In this document: in pieces, positions 43,737-53,139 of the stretch
Layout: each line of letters opens with the position of its first letter
Position numbering within the stretch: the stretch's first letter is position 1
NCBI RefSeq assembly: GCF_019623905.1
Contig: NZ_CP069370.1
Location: 2,666,001 to 2,730,000, forward strand
Source of the DNA: Neotabrizicola shimadae
Lineage (GTDB): Bacteria; Pseudomonadota; Alphaproteobacteria; Rhodobacterales; Rhodobacteraceae
Reading direction: 5' to 3'
DNA length: 64,000 bases
The notes under the pieces: model-generated
Database searches by the model: none
What the model was told of the DNA's origin: nothing
The model's input: only the letters and a program-made list of their open reading frames with translations
Translations under genes and position numbers: made by a program

Positions 43737-46193
43737 CTAGACCATGCCGCCCACGGCCAAGCGCCGCGCCTGTTGCGTGACGCTGGCGGTCAGGGCCAGG
43801 TCGGCGGAAGAGAAGCCCGCCGCCAGCGTATAGGCGCCCGGTGCAATTGCCCAGTCGCCCTGCGCCACGTCGTAGTAGGCGAAGGCGCGGGGCGGCAGGG
43901 TCAGCGTGACCTCGCGCGCCTCGCCGGCGGCGAGATGGAGCTTCGCAAACGCCTTCAGCTCGCGGTCGGGTCGGTCCACCGGGGCCTTTGCCGGGCGGAG
44001 GTAAAGCTGGACCACCGTGCTGCCGGCGCGGGCGCCGGTGTTGGTGACGGTGAGGCGGGCGGTGACAGCGCCTGACGCATCGGGGGCCGAGGCGGTGAGG
44101 TCTGACATTGCAAAGGTCGTGTAGCCGAGGCCGTGGCCGAAGGGGAAGAGCGGCAGGATGTTCTGCCGGTCGTAATGGCGGTAGCCGATGAACAGGCCTT
44201 CGTCATAGCGCACATGGCCGTCGAGGCCGGGATATACCAGCGGGTCCTGGCTGTGGGTGGGGTTGTCCTGCCAGCGGACCGGGAAGGTCTGCGCCAGACG
44301 CCCGCCGGGTTCGGCATCGCCGAACAGCACATCGGCGATGGCGTTTCCACATTCCTGGCCGGGATACCAGGCTTGCAGCACGGCGCGGGCCTGGCCGATC
44401 CAGGGCATTTCCACCGGGCCGCCGGTTTGCAGGACGACGACGGTATTCGGGTTGGCCTTCAGCACGGCGGCGACGAGGTCATCCTGCCGGCCGGGCAGGC
44501 GGATATCGGTGAGATCCGATCCTTCCGTATCCCATTCGCCCGAACGACCGACGAAAAGGACGGCGCGGTCGGCCCCTGCCGCGACACGGGCGGCCTCGGC
44601 GATCTCGGTCTCGCCCATCGGGCGGCCGATGCCGACGCGCAGCGCGGAGAAGGCGAGGTTCTCGGCCGGCTTCACGCAGAATTCGACCTCGACCTGGCAG
44701 GGCTGGCCGGCGGTGAGGGTGACTTCGCCCACCACCTCGTCATTGCCTTCCTCGAAATAGGTGCGGCCCTTGGTCCAGCCCTCCCAGGCGTTGGCGATGA
44801 TCTTGCCGTCGATCTTCACGCGGGCATGGCCGGCGGCGATGACGCCCACGCGGTGCAGGCCCGAGGCTTCGGGGGTGAAGTGACCGGTGATGCGGGCCGA
44901 CCAGTCGGCGGCATCGACCGCGCCGCCGGCGACCGGGGGAATCCAGAAGGATTCGAGGTTGGTCATCGTCTCGGTATGGACCACGGGGCCCTGGAGGTTG
45001 CGGCCACGGTGGAAGGAGACGGTGAAGGGGCCGGTCAACAGAGGCTCCCACCGGTGGTTGGTGCAGCCGGGGGCGAAGGTGAGGGCGTCTTCGCCGAGGG
45101 CTGCGGCGAGGCCCTGCCACGGCGTCACGCGGTAGTGCGGGTTCAGCTGGGAGGAACCGCCGCCCATGATCTGCGCGACGCGGGCGTTCGGGCCGATGAC
45201 GGCGAGGGTGCCTGTCCTGGCCAGCGGCAGGAGGCCGTCGTTCTTGAGGAGCACCGCGCCTTCGGCCCCGGCGCGGCGGATCAGGGCGCGGGTTTCGGGG
45301 CGGTCGTCGGCTGTTTCCAGGTGGGGGGTCTGGTCGTGCAGCGCGCCTGAACGCTCCATCATCCGCAGCATGTCGAGCGCGAGGGTGCGGACCTGTTCGC
45401 GGGGGACGAGGCCCTGTTCCACGGCGGCGACGAGCTTTGCGCCCCGGTCGCGGGGCGGGCCCGGCATTTCGAGGTTGAGCCCGGCGTTGACCGTGGGCTC
45501 GCAGGAGCGGGACCCGAACCAGTCGGACATGACGATGCCGTCATAGCCCCAGTCCTGGCGCAGCACCCTGGTCAGCAGCCAGTGGTTTTCGGCGGCATAG
45601 GTGCCGTTGACCTTGTTGTAGCTGGACATGAGCGCCCAGACCTTCGCGCGCTTCACCGCGGCCTCGAAGGGCAGGAGGTAGATTTCGCGCAAGCTGCGTT
45701 CGTCGATGTCGGAGGACATCGTGGTGCGTTCGATCTCGGATTCGTTGCCGGCGAAGTGCTTCATCGTGGCCGAGACGCCCTGCGACTGGAGGCCGTCGAT
45801 GTAGGCGACGGCGAGTTCGGCGGAGAGCACCGGGTCTTCGGAGAAACATTCGAAGTTGCGGCCGTTGGTGACGGAGCGCTGGATGTTCACGGTGGGGGCG
45901 AGCAGGGCATGGGCGCCCTTGGAGCGGGTCTCGTGCGCGAGGGCCACGCCGATCTGGCGCATCAGGTCGGGGTTCCAGGTGGCGCCGAGCGCGATGCCCA
46001 CGGGGAAGGCCGCGGCGGTGACGCCGCCGATCAGCCCGCCGCCGCCGCGGGCGCCGTTCGGGCCGTCGGAGACGATGAGGCGGCCGATGCCGAGGCGGGG
46101 GATGGCGGGGACGGACCAGAAATCGGCGCCCGAAAGGAGCGAGACCTGTTCTTCCAGCGTCATGGCATCGACGAGGGCGGCGAGATCGGTCAT
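43737..46193 (-). CDS. Glycoside hydrolase family 3 beta-glucosidase with PA14 domain
   Basis: An 818-residue GH3 enzyme: N-terminal TIM barrel with SDGPNGARG and the nucleophile aspartate in [10 protein letters not shown] (about residue 223), a second alpha/beta domain interrupted by a PA14 insert (roughly 385-520, [15 protein letters not shown]), and a C-terminal fibronectin-III-like domain. No signal peptide is visible, so it is probably cytoplasmic. SD AGGAGGAG fixes the ATG at 46193. It hydrolyses beta-linked glucosides or related oligosaccharides. Confidence 0.92.
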   Translation of the reverse strand: MTDLAALVDAMTLEEQVSLLSGADFWSVPAIPRLGIGRLIVSDGPNGARGGGGLIGGVTAAAFPVGIALGATWNPDLMRQIGVALAHETRSKGAHALLAPTVNIQRSVTNGRNFECFSEDPVLSAELAVAYIDGLQSQGVSATMKHFAGNESEIERTTMSSDIDERSLREIYLLPFEAAVKRAKVWALMSSYNKVNGTYAAENHWLLTRVLRQDWGYDGIVMSDWFGSRSCEPTVNAGLNLEMPGPPRDRGAKLVAAVEQGLVPREQVRTLALDMLRMMERSGALHDQTPHLETADDRPETRALIRRAGAEGAVLLKNDGLLPLARTGTLAVIGPNARVAQIMGGGSSQLNPHYRVTPWQGLAAALGEDALTFAPGCTNHRWEPLLTGPFTVSFHRGRNLQGPVVHTETMTNLESFWIPPVAGGAVDAADWSARITGHFTPEASGLHRVGVIAAGHARVKIDGKIIANAWEGWTKGRTYFEEGNDEVVGEVTLTAGQPCQVEVEFCVKPAENLAFSALRVGIGRPMGETEIAEAARVAAGADRAVLFVGRSGEWDTEGSDLTDIRLPGRQDDLVAAVLKANPNTVVVLQTGGPVEMPWIGQARAVLQAWYPGQECGNAIADVLFGDAEPGGRLAQTFPVRWQDNPTHSQDPLVYPGLDGHVRYDEGLFIGYRHYDRQNILPLFPFGHGLGYTTFAMSDLTASAPDASGAVTARLTVTNTGARAGSTVVQLYLRPAKAPVDRPDRELKAFAKLHLAAGEAREVTLTLPPRAFAYYDVAQGDWAIAPGAYTLAAGFSSADLALTASVTQQARRLAVGGMV

Positions 46194-46316
46194 GGGGTTC
46201 TCCTCCTGAATCTGCCCCTGCCTGCCCGAAACGCCGGAGGCGCGCAATGCGTGACCTCATCGGGACCTTTCGGGCGGCGGCGGGCTGGCCTAGCATATCG
46301 GAAAAGGGAGGATGGC

Positions 46317-47021
46317 ATGACATTCCACATCGGGGCGAAACCGGGCGAGATTGCCGAGACCGTGCTGATGCCGGGCGACCCCTACCGGGCGCGGTGGGCG
46401 GCGCAGAAGTACCTGGAGAACCCGGTGCTGGTGAACGAGGTGCGGGGGATGCTGGGCTTCACCGGCACCTGGCGGGGGCATCGGGTGACAATCCACGGGT
46501 CGGGCATGGGGATGCCCTCGCTGTCGATCTATGCCAACGAGCTGATCAAGGATTACGGGGCGCAGACGCTGATCCGGATCGGGTCGGCGGGGGCCCTGCA
46601 GCATCATGTGAACGTGCGGGACGTGGTGCTGGCGCAGGCGGCGTCCACCATCGGGTCGCCGTCGCGGACGATCTTCCGCGAGGTGAATTTTGCCCCGGTG
46701 GCGGATTTCGGGCTCTTGTCGGCGGCGGCGAAGGTGGCGGCGGCGCGGGGGATCACCACGCATGTGGGGGGGATCCTGTCGTCGGACACCTTCTATGACG
46801 AGCGGCCGGATCTGGGCGAGCAGCTCCAGCGGCATGGGTGCCTGTGCGTGGAGATGGAGGCGGCGGAGCTTTACACGCTGGCGGCCCGCTACCAGCGGCG
46901 GGCGCTGGCGGTGCTGACCATCTCGGACCACATCCTGCGGGACGAGGCGCTGCCGGCGAGCGACCGGGAGACCAGTTTCGGGGCCATGGTCGAGATCGCG
47001 CTGGAGGCGGCCTTCGCCTGA
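46317..47021 (+). CDS. deoD: Purine-nucleoside phosphorylase, DeoD type
   Basis: Hexameric purine nucleoside phosphorylase of 234 residues, releasing ribose-1-phosphate from purine nucleosides. Motifs: [39 protein letters not shown] and TISDHI. Start at 46317 has GGGAGG nearby. Divergent from the GH3 gene with a 123-bp gap that must hold both promoters. Repeat copy 3 begins 20 nt after the stop. Confidence 0.93.
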   Translation: MTFHIGAKPGEIAETVLMPGDPYRARWAAQKYLENPVLVNEVRGMLGFTGTWRGHRVTIHGSGMGMPSLSIYANELIKDYGAQTLIRIGSAGALQHHVNVRDVVLAQAASTIGSPSRTIFREVNFAPVADFGLLSAAAKVAAARGITTHVGGILSSDTFYDERPDLGEQLQRHGCLCVEMEAAELYTLAARYQRRALAVLTISDHILRDEALPASDRETSFGAMVEIALEAAFA

Positions 47022-47041
47022 CCCTCGGCCCGGGCCGCAAG

Positions 47042-47118
47042 GGCGTCCGAGCTCGGACGCCTGGTCGGGGTGTTTGGAATCAAGGGGTTATGCGGGCGGA
47101 TTAACTTGGACTTAAGGA
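47042..47118 (+). repeat. Palindrome-N39-TTAA-N7-TTAA element, copy 3
   Basis: GGCGTCCGAGCTCGGACGCC (47042-47061), 39 nt, TTAACTTGGACTTAA (47101-47115), then GGATTG. Same orientation as deoD, and directly upstream of the AT-richer RloC-like gene. Confidence 0.8.
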
Positions 47119-47201
47119 TTGGGGTGGGGGTGGGTCCTCTGGCATAGCTCGGTACAGTTTCGTGTTCGTCCCTATGGGCGGGAAGCGGACGGTCTTGGCA
47201 C

Positions 47202-47230
47202 TTGACCGGAAGGCCTGCCATGCGAATACT
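47202..47230 (+). promoter_or_regulatory. Candidate promoter of the RloC-like gene
   Basis: TTGACC (47202-47207) and AATACT (47225-47230) with a 17-nt spacer, 41 nt upstream of the ATG at 47272. Sequence becomes AT-richer from here. Confidence 0.45.
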
Positions 47231-47271
47231 CAACTTTTACGATCATGTATTGGTAGACAGCACAGGTCCTC

Positions 47272-49608
47272 ATGAGTACTCCTGCGAACCAACCGTTCTC
47301 AATTGCGGCTGAATTTCTCGGCCCTGTATTTTCCCTTAACGGTGAACTGACCAAGAACGCCCAGAACCTTGTTTTTGCCCGCAATGGAACGGGCAAGTCG
47401 TTCCTGACCCGAGCCTTCCGCTATCTGGACATCTATGGCCAGGGCGCTCCCATTGACAGTGCGCCACTCAACCTTGTTTCAGATGAGTCGCCGGATGGAA
47501 AAGGTGCGTTTTCATTTGGCCGCGGCACGAACGTAATGGGATCACTGAACGTCGCCAGAATCTCAGATCAAGCCGTAGCGCAGCTCAACAACACCATTTT
47601 TCACGTGTTTTCGGAGGACTTTGTTCAAGAAGAGTTGAGAGAGCAACAGTACAGCCTCAATGGCGAAATAGAAAACCAGATTGCAGTTGACAGCGCCAAC
47701 ATCCAGATCAAGGACGCACAGGACGCGCTTGCTAGAGCAGACAGTGCCGAGCAAAGCGCCTTGGGTGCCCTCAATGCAGAGTTCAACAGAGAGAAGGGCG
47801 CAAAGCTAATTGACAAAGCGGGAGTTAGAAGACAACTAAAGGAGTTTGCATCACTGAGTCTAGATGGACTGCTGGGTGCATATCTAGAGAAGCCAAAGGA
47901 ACCTGAAAAGACCTTCGCCGCTATCCTGAAGGACCTTGACACACTCAGGTCTATACCTGCCGAACCAGACTATCCAGAACTTGTGAACCCTATTGATCTT
48001 GCCGACCTTGATTTAACTGCGCTCGCCAGCAGTCTCGAAAGGATTACATCGCCATCAAGCGTCTCCGAATCGCTGAAGCGGAAAATTGAAACACACCGAG
48101 ATTTCTACAGAACTGGCGTTGAGATCATTGATCACGAGCACCTCAGCTCCTGCCCGTTTTGCGCGCAAAGCATCACTGCGCCAGACCCTCGAACTATCAT
48201 TGATGCTTATGTAGAATACTTTTCCGATGAAGAAGCAAAGCACAAATTAGAGTTGCGCAGATTCTACGGGGTTTTGAACGGAAAAGAAAGTCAGCTGTCT
48301 GAAGCCAAGACCAAGTTGATCCGCCAGCAGGCTCTATACAACTCGCTCAAAGTTTACCTTCCTTCTGTGAAGAATACATCGCTTGCCGACGGCGTGGACA
48401 TAATCAAGCGCGCCGCCGAGACCATCTCTCGGATCAAGAGCGCAATAGAAAGCAAGGCGAAGATCTTGGGGAGTGCGGCATCCCTGCCCGAAGAAAGCCT
48501 CGATGCGCGAGTTGGTGCACTCAATCAGGTGATCGAGGGCAACAACAGAAACGTTGAAGCCCTCACTCGAGCTTTTGCCAAATCCGATGACGAGCGAAAG
48601 AAATCACAGCGTGAGGCATGTAGCGTGTTCGCACAGGAGTTCGCAATATCGAATTGGCAAGACATTGAAGCGCTCAGAAAGCATGGGAACAACAAGAGGG
48701 ATAAGGCGACAGCGCTAGCGGCACTAGAGAAGTCGAGTCCGTCTGCGGATGCGCGAGCACGAGTAGCAGATACCTTCGAGCTTCTATTGAGAGATTTCTT
48801 TGGCGAGAAGTACATCTTCGATAAGGATTCCTTTGTACTTAAGCGCGGAGCGCATGAGATGGCGCGCGGGCCACATCGCACACTAAGCGATGGTGAGAAG
48901 ACCGCTATTTCGTTCTGCTACTTTGTGGCGTGCGTACACAGGAAGGTTGCAACTAATGGCGATTATCATCGCCTATTTCTGGTTTTCGACGACCCAGTAA
49001 CGTCGATGTCCTATGATTTTGTTTTTTGCATCGCACAGGCACTTAAGAACATCAATATCTCAAATAGAGGCGAGGTATCGCTTAATCCTGGCCTTGTTAA
49101 TGGAAGCTCGCACAGGCGGCCTGACCTTCTCGTTTTGACGCACAGCAGCTACTTCTTCAATGTGTGTGCGACCAACAAGGTCGTCGCAGATGATGCTGCT
49201 TTTGCCCTGTATTCAGAAAAGGGCGTCCATAAGATTTCGCGACTCAATAAGTATGTATCTCCCTTCCATGAGCAACTTAAGGACATTTATGAAGTGGCAA
49301 GTGGACGCGATCCAGACCACACAACAGCCAATGCAGTCCGCTCGGTATTGGAGGCGGTCGGGAGATTTTGCAGACCAGACAAGTCTGAGAGCCTGACATC
49401 GTTCGTTCAACACCTAGCATCAGAGGATGGGATCACCGTCAAGAGCATCTTGATCAATTCGCTTTGTCATGGGACCTACTATGACGAAAAGCCTTTACCA
49501 GATGATTTGAAACAAGCTTGCACAGAGACACTGCTAGTTATTGAGAAGTATGCAGCCGGGCAACTTGAAGTGATCAAGGGTAAGGCAGCTAAGAAGTGGG
49601 CTACTTGA
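47272..49608 (+). CDS. RloC/PrrC-like AAA_13 ATPase with zinc hook (putative anticodon-nuclease defence protein)
   Basis: A 778-residue ABC-type ATPase. Walker A ARNGTGKS (36-43); a long helical middle region broken by a zinc-hook motif CPFC (C294, C297); ABC signature LSDGEK; Walker B LFLVFDDPVTSMS; H-loop VLTHSSYFF. The C-terminal region holds R690-x3-E694 and H733, the same residue types and R-E spacing as the PrrC anticodon-nuclease triad. RloC is a single-gene tRNase triggered by DNA damage or phage. A non-nuclease AAA_13 defence ATPase is the alternative. Base use is much AT-richer than the neighbours, and no restriction genes flank it. Confidence 0.75.
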   Translation: MSTPANQPFSIAAEFLGPVFSLNGELTKNAQNLVFARNGTGKSFLTRAFRYLDIYGQGAPIDSAPLNLVSDESPDGKGAFSFGRGTNVMGSLNVARISDQAVAQLNNTIFHVFSEDFVQEELREQQYSLNGEIENQIAVDSANIQIKDAQDALARADSAEQSALGALNAEFNREKGAKLIDKAGVRRQLKEFASLSLDGLLGAYLEKPKEPEKTFAAILKDLDTLRSIPAEPDYPELVNPIDLADLDLTALASSLERITSPSSVSESLKRKIETHRDFYRTGVEIIDHEHLSSCPFCAQSITAPDPRTIIDAYVEYFSDEEAKHKLELRRFYGVLNGKESQLSEAKTKLIRQQALYNSLKVYLPSVKNTSLADGVDIIKRAAETISRIKSAIESKAKILGSAASLPEESLDARVGALNQVIEGNNRNVEALTRAFAKSDDERKKSQREACSVFAQEFAISNWQDIEALRKHGNNKRDKATALAALEKSSPSADARARVADTFELLLRDFFGEKYIFDKDSFVLKRGAHEMARGPHRTLSDGEKTAISFCYFVACVHRKVATNGDYHRLFLVFDDPVTSMSYDFVFCIAQALKNINISNRGEVSLNPGLVNGSSHRRPDLLVLTHSSYFFNVCATNKVVADDAAFALYSEKGVHKISRLNKYVSPFHEQLKDIYEVASGRDPDHTTANAVRSVLEAVGRFCRPDKSESLTSFVQHLASEDGITVKSILINSLCHGTYYDEKPLPDDLKQACTETLLVIEKYAAGQLEVIKGKAAKKWAT

Positions 49609-49650
49609 TGGGCCTACCCATAAAGTTTAGTCGCTGTGTTGTTGCACTCA

Positions 49651-49672
49651 GGCCCGCTTTGGGCCGCATTTT
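49651..49672 (+). terminator. Terminator after the RloC-like gene
   Basis: GGCCC-GCTTT-GGGCC stem-loop followed by GCATTTT, 42 nt after the stop codon. Short stem, but with a U-rich tail, so it fits an intrinsic terminator. Confidence 0.55.
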
Positions 49673-49927
49673 GCCCTCCCTACAGCACCACGATACCCGT
49701 GTGCTTGGCCTTGGGGCCTGGCTCGAAAAGGGCCGTCACGATCTAGTCCCGCACCGTCACGTTGCGGGCGGCCTCCACGCGGTCGCTCGGGTCACGTCCG
49801 GCGGTCACACTAAGGGCGCCCGTCACCCTCAGGTGGACCTCGACGCCCCCTCACCAGTTCACGCCTCCGTGAGTCGGCTTGGCCCTGGCGGGCTCTGGCT
49901 ATAAGTGAACGATAACGTACAGGATAC
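49673..49927. other. Intergenic stretch with possible gene remnant
   Basis: No complete gene. A 35-codon open stretch on the minus strand (49743-49850) reads like protein sequence (contains LRVTGALSVTAG and RVEAARNV) but follows a stop and has no start codon of its own. It may be the decayed tail of a gene lost when the RloC-like island was inserted; this is weak. Confidence 0.3.
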
Positions 49928-50866
49928 ATGCCGATGAAAGCCGCCCGTATTCATGCCTATGGCGAGGCCGACCAGATCCGCGTCGAAGAGGCTCCGATGC
50001 CTGTGCCCGGCGCGGGGGATGTGCTGGTGCGGAGCGTCGCGGCCTCGGTCAACCCGGTGGATTGGAAGATCCGCAAGGGATACCTGAAGACGATGATCCC
50101 CTATGACCTGCCGCTGACGCTGGGCTGGGATGTGTCGGGCGTGGTGGCGGCGGTGGGGCCGGGTGTGACGCAGTGGAAGGCCGGCGATGCGGTCTATTCG
50201 CGGCCCGACATCCGGCGGCAGGGCACCTATGCGGAGTTTGTCGTGGTGCGGGCCGATGAATTGGCCGCGAAGCCCGCGACGATCAGCCATGTCGAGGCGG
50301 CGAGCCTGCCGCTGGTGTCGATCACCGCCTGGGAGGCCTTGTTCACCACGGCGGGGCTGGAGGCCGGGCAGCGGGTGCTGATCCATGCCGGGGCGGGCGG
50401 CGTGGGCTCGATTGCGGTGCAACTGGCCAAGGCGAAGGGGGCGCATGTGATTGCCACCGCGTCGAAGGGCAAGGCGGGGCTGGTGCGCTCGCTTGGCGCG
50501 GACGAGGTGCTGGACCTGCGCGAGGCGGGGGCGGTGCATCCCGATGGGCTGGACGTGGTGTTCGATACGGTGGGTCCTGCGGTGCAGGAGCCGGCCTGGG
50601 CGGGTTTGAAGCCGGGGGGGATGCTGGTGTCGATCACCACGCCGCCGTCGGAAGAGCGGGCGAAGGCCGAAGGGCGGCGCGCGGGGTTCGTGTTCATCGG
50701 GCCGAATGCGGCGATCCTGCGGGACCTGGCCGGGATGGTGGATGCCGGGCAGGTGCGGCCCGTGATCGGGGCCGAGTTCGGGCTGGACCATGCGGCGGAG
50801 GCGCAGCGCCTTTCGGAAGCCGGGCGGGTGACGGGCAAGATCGTGATCTACACCGGCCAGCCCTGA
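49928..50866 (+). CDS. NADPH:quinone oxidoreductase-like MDR-family protein
   Basis: Zinc-free medium-chain dehydrogenase/reductase of 312 residues. MKAARIHAYGEADQIRVEE and SVNPVDWKIRKGYL at the N-terminus, cofactor-binding HAGAGGVGSIAVQLAKAKGA, with an Ala-Ser-Lys after it suggesting NADPH. Two ATGs (49928 and 49934) are possible; AGGA fits the second slightly better. The 3' end overlaps the convergent LysR gene by 19 nt. Confidence 0.85.
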   Translation: MPMKAARIHAYGEADQIRVEEAPMPVPGAGDVLVRSVAASVNPVDWKIRKGYLKTMIPYDLPLTLGWDVSGVVAAVGPGVTQWKAGDAVYSRPDIRRQGTYAEFVVVRADELAAKPATISHVEAASLPLVSITAWEALFTTAGLEAGQRVLIHAGAGGVGSIAVQLAKAKGAHVIATASKGKAGLVRSLGADEVLDLREAGAVHPDGLDVVFDTVGPAVQEPAWAGLKPGGMLVSITTPPSEERAKAEGRRAGFVFIGPNAAILRDLAGMVDAGQVRPVIGAEFGLDHAAEAQRLSEAGRVTGKIVIYTGQP

Positions 50867-51729
50867 GGTTCCGCCAAGGCCCGTGCCACGCGGTCGGCCG
50901 GCTGGCCGGGGCGGAGCGGGCGGGCGGACCAGAGGCGGATGGATTTGGCCAGGCGCACGCGCTGCGGCAGGGGCGCGACCAGCGCGCCGCGCGCCAGATG
51001 TGCGGCGACCAGCGGCGCGTGGCCCATGAGGACCCCTGCCCCGCCGGCCGCTTCCTCGACCGCCAGCGCGTAGAGCGAGAAGACCGGGCCGCGCGGGGTG
51101 AAGGCCGTGCAGGGCAAGGCGGCCTCCAGCCAGAGCGGCCAGTCGGCGGACCAGGCGCTGTCGATCAGGCAGGGGAATTGGGCGAGGTCTTCGGGGCGGT
51201 GGATGCGGGCGGCGAGGGACGGGGCGCAGACCGGGAAGATCTCGTCCTCGGCGATCACCCGGCCTTCGGTGCCGGGAAAGAGGCTGAGGTCATAGGGCGC
51301 GCGTTTCAGGTTGGGCGGCGCCTCCATCGCCGTGACCGAGAGGGCGATTTCGGGCATGGCGGCGCGAAGTGCCGGCAGGCGCGGGGAAAGCCAGAGCTGG
51401 GCGATGGCGGGCAGCGTGGCGATATGGACCGAGCGCGGCGCGGCCTCGGCCCGAAGCTGGTGCTGGGCCTGGCCCAACGCATCGAAGGCGGCGGTGAAGG
51501 CGGGCAGGACCGTGGCCCCGAGCTGGGTGAGGTGCACGCCGCGCGCGGTTCGGTCGAAGAGGGGGGCGCCGAGGCGGTCTTCCAGCGCCTTGACATGGGC
51601 AGTGACGGCGCCGGGGGTGACGCCAAGTTCCATGGCGGCGGCGGCGAAGCCTTGCAGACGTGCGGCGGCCTCGAAGGCGCGGAGCGCGTTGAGCGGCAGG
51701 TCTTTCGGGCGGGGTGGCGCGACAGGCAT
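50848..51729 (-). CDS. LysR-family regulator, GcvA-like
   Basis: A 293-residue LTTR. N-terminal HTH: LNALRAFEAAARLQGFAAAAMELGVTPGAVTAHVKALEDRLG; then a substrate-binding-like domain with the GcvA-type pattern (YDLSLFPG, GVLMGHAPLVAAHLARG). Divergent from the SHMT-like gene, which it most likely controls through the 87-bp gap with two dyads. Amino-acid or one-carbon signals are plausible because GcvA relatives regulate glycine cleavage. Confidence 0.85.
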   Translation of the reverse strand: MPVAPPRPKDLPLNALRAFEAAARLQGFAAAAMELGVTPGAVTAHVKALEDRLGAPLFDRTARGVHLTQLGATVLPAFTAAFDALGQAQHQLRAEAAPRSVHIATLPAIAQLWLSPRLPALRAAMPEIALSVTAMEAPPNLKRAPYDLSLFPGTEGRVIAEDEIFPVCAPSLAARIHRPEDLAQFPCLIDSAWSADWPLWLEAALPCTAFTPRGPVFSLYALAVEEAAGGAGVLMGHAPLVAAHLARGALVAPLPQRVRLAKSIRLWSARPLRPGQPADRVARALAEPQGWPV

Positions 51730-51732
51730 GGG

Positions 51733-51763
51733 TCAGGTTTCCTGAGCCTAGATTTTCGGAAAA
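51733..51763. promoter_or_regulatory. Two dyads in the LysR/SHMT divergent promoter
   Basis: TCAGG-TTT-CCTGA (51733-51745) is a perfect interrupted palindrome next to the LysR start. TTTT-CGG-AAAA (51753-51763) follows. Together they resemble recognition and activation sites of an LTTR between divergent genes. Confidence 0.5.
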
Positions 51764-51816
51764 CTGGTTTGCGGGCAAGCCTGTCCTGGGCCCAGATGGC
51801 GCAAAGGAGATCTGCC

Positions 51817-53139
51817 ATGCCCCATCTTGCCCGCCGCCCCTGGGTTCCCGAACCCTGCGAGACCTATATCCAGAAGCTGGCCGCCGACGCCGGCGCGCCT
51901 GCCGCCGTGGTGGCGGACCGGATCGAGGCGCTGATCGTCAGGAACAGCGACATCCACGACCGCGCGTGTTTCAACCTGAACCCCGCGACCAATGTGATGA
52001 ACCCGCGCGCCGAGGCGGCGCTGGCGCGGGGGCTGGGGAGCCGGCCGAGCCTGGGCTACCCGGGCGACAAATACGAGATGGGGCTGGAGGCCATCGAGGA
52101 GATCGAGGTCATCGCAGCGGAACTGGCGGCGGAGGTGTTCGGGGCGAAGTATGCCGAGATCCGCGTGGGGTCGGGGGCGCTGGCGAACCTTTATGGCTTC
52201 ATGGCGCTGGCGAAACCGGGCGATGCGATCATCGCGCCGCCGCCTTCGGTGGGCGGGCATGTGACGCACCATGCCGATGGCTGCGCGGGGCTGTACGGGC
52301 TGGTGACGCATCCGGCGCCGGTGGATGCGGATGGCTATACGCTGGACCTGGCCGGCCTGCGCGAGCTGGCGCTGAAGGTCCGGCCGAAGGTGATTACCGT
52401 GGGCGGCAGCCTGAACCTGTTTCCGCATCCGGTGGCGGGCGTGCGGGAGATTGCCGACGAGGTGGGGGCGAAGGTGCTGTTCGATGCGGCGCACCAGTGC
52501 GGCATCATCGCGAGCGGTGTCTGGGCCAACCCGTTGCGCGAGGGGGCCCATCTGATGACGATGAGCACCTACAAGTCGCTGGGCGGGCCGGCGGGCGGGC
52601 TTATCGTGACCGACGATGCGGCGATTGCCGAGCGGCTGGACCATATCGCCTTTCCGGGCCTGACCGCGAATTTCGATGCGGCCAAGTCGGCGGCGCTGGC
52701 GCTGACGCTGTTGGACTGGCGGGAGTTTGGCGCGGGCTATGGCCGCGCGATGGTGGAGCTGGCGCAGGCGCTGGCGCGGGAGCTGGCGGCGCTTGGCCTG
52801 CCGGTGTTCGGCGCGGGGCGCGGGGCGACGCAGAGCCACCAGTTTGCCATCGAGGCGGCGGGGTTCGGCGGCGGGCAGGCGGCGTCGAAAACCCTGCGCA
52901 AGGCCGGGTTCCTGGCCTGCGGCATTGGCCTGCCGATTGCCCCGGTGGGGGGCGACATGAACGGTCTGCGCATCGGCACGCCGGAACTGGTGCGGCGCGG
53001 CGTGACGCCCGCGGATGCGCCTGCCCTTGCGGCGCTGATCGCCGAAGGGCTACGGTCCAATGACCCGGCTTCGGTCGCGCCGCGCACGGCGGCGCTTCGG
53101 GCGGGGTTCCAGGGGCTGCACTACATGAGGACCGCATGA
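51817..53139 (+). CDS. Serine hydroxymethyltransferase-like PLP enzyme
   Basis: Fold-type I PLP enzyme of 440 residues related to GlyA. The internal-aldimine lysine is in MSTYKSLGGPAGG (about residue 252), with DAAHQCGIIA and GGDMNGLRIGTPELVRRG matching SHMT active-site segments. It differs from housekeeping GlyA at the N-terminus (DIHDRACFNLNPATNVMNPRA), so an alpha-methylserine or other beta-hydroxy amino acid aldolase-type activity is possible. SD AAAGGAG. LysR divergent; overlaps the aldo/keto reductase gene by 4 nt. Confidence 0.82.
   Translation: MPHLARRPWVPEPCETYIQKLAADAGAPAAVVADRIEALIVRNSDIHDRACFNLNPATNVMNPRAEAALARGLGSRPSLGYPGDKYEMGLEAIEEIEVIAAELAAEVFGAKYAEIRVGSGALANLYGFMALAKPGDAIIAPPPSVGGHVTHHADGCAGLYGLVTHPAPVDADGYTLDLAGLRELALKVRPKVITVGGSLNLFPHPVAGVREIADEVGAKVLFDAAHQCGIIASGVWANPLREGAHLMTMSTYKSLGGPAGGLIVTDDAAIAERLDHIAFPGLTANFDAAKSAALALTLLDWREFGAGYGRAMVELAQALARELAALGLPVFGAGRGATQSHQFAIEAAGFGGGQAASKTLRKAGFLACGIGLPIAPVGGDMNGLRIGTPELVRRGVTPADAPALAALIAEGLRSNDPASVAPRTAALRAGFQGLHYMRTA

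Noticed and set aside
47272-49608. Type I restriction-linked prrC locus
   Set aside because: No hsd genes are present; the ATPase stands alone, which fits RloC-like or other single-gene defence better.
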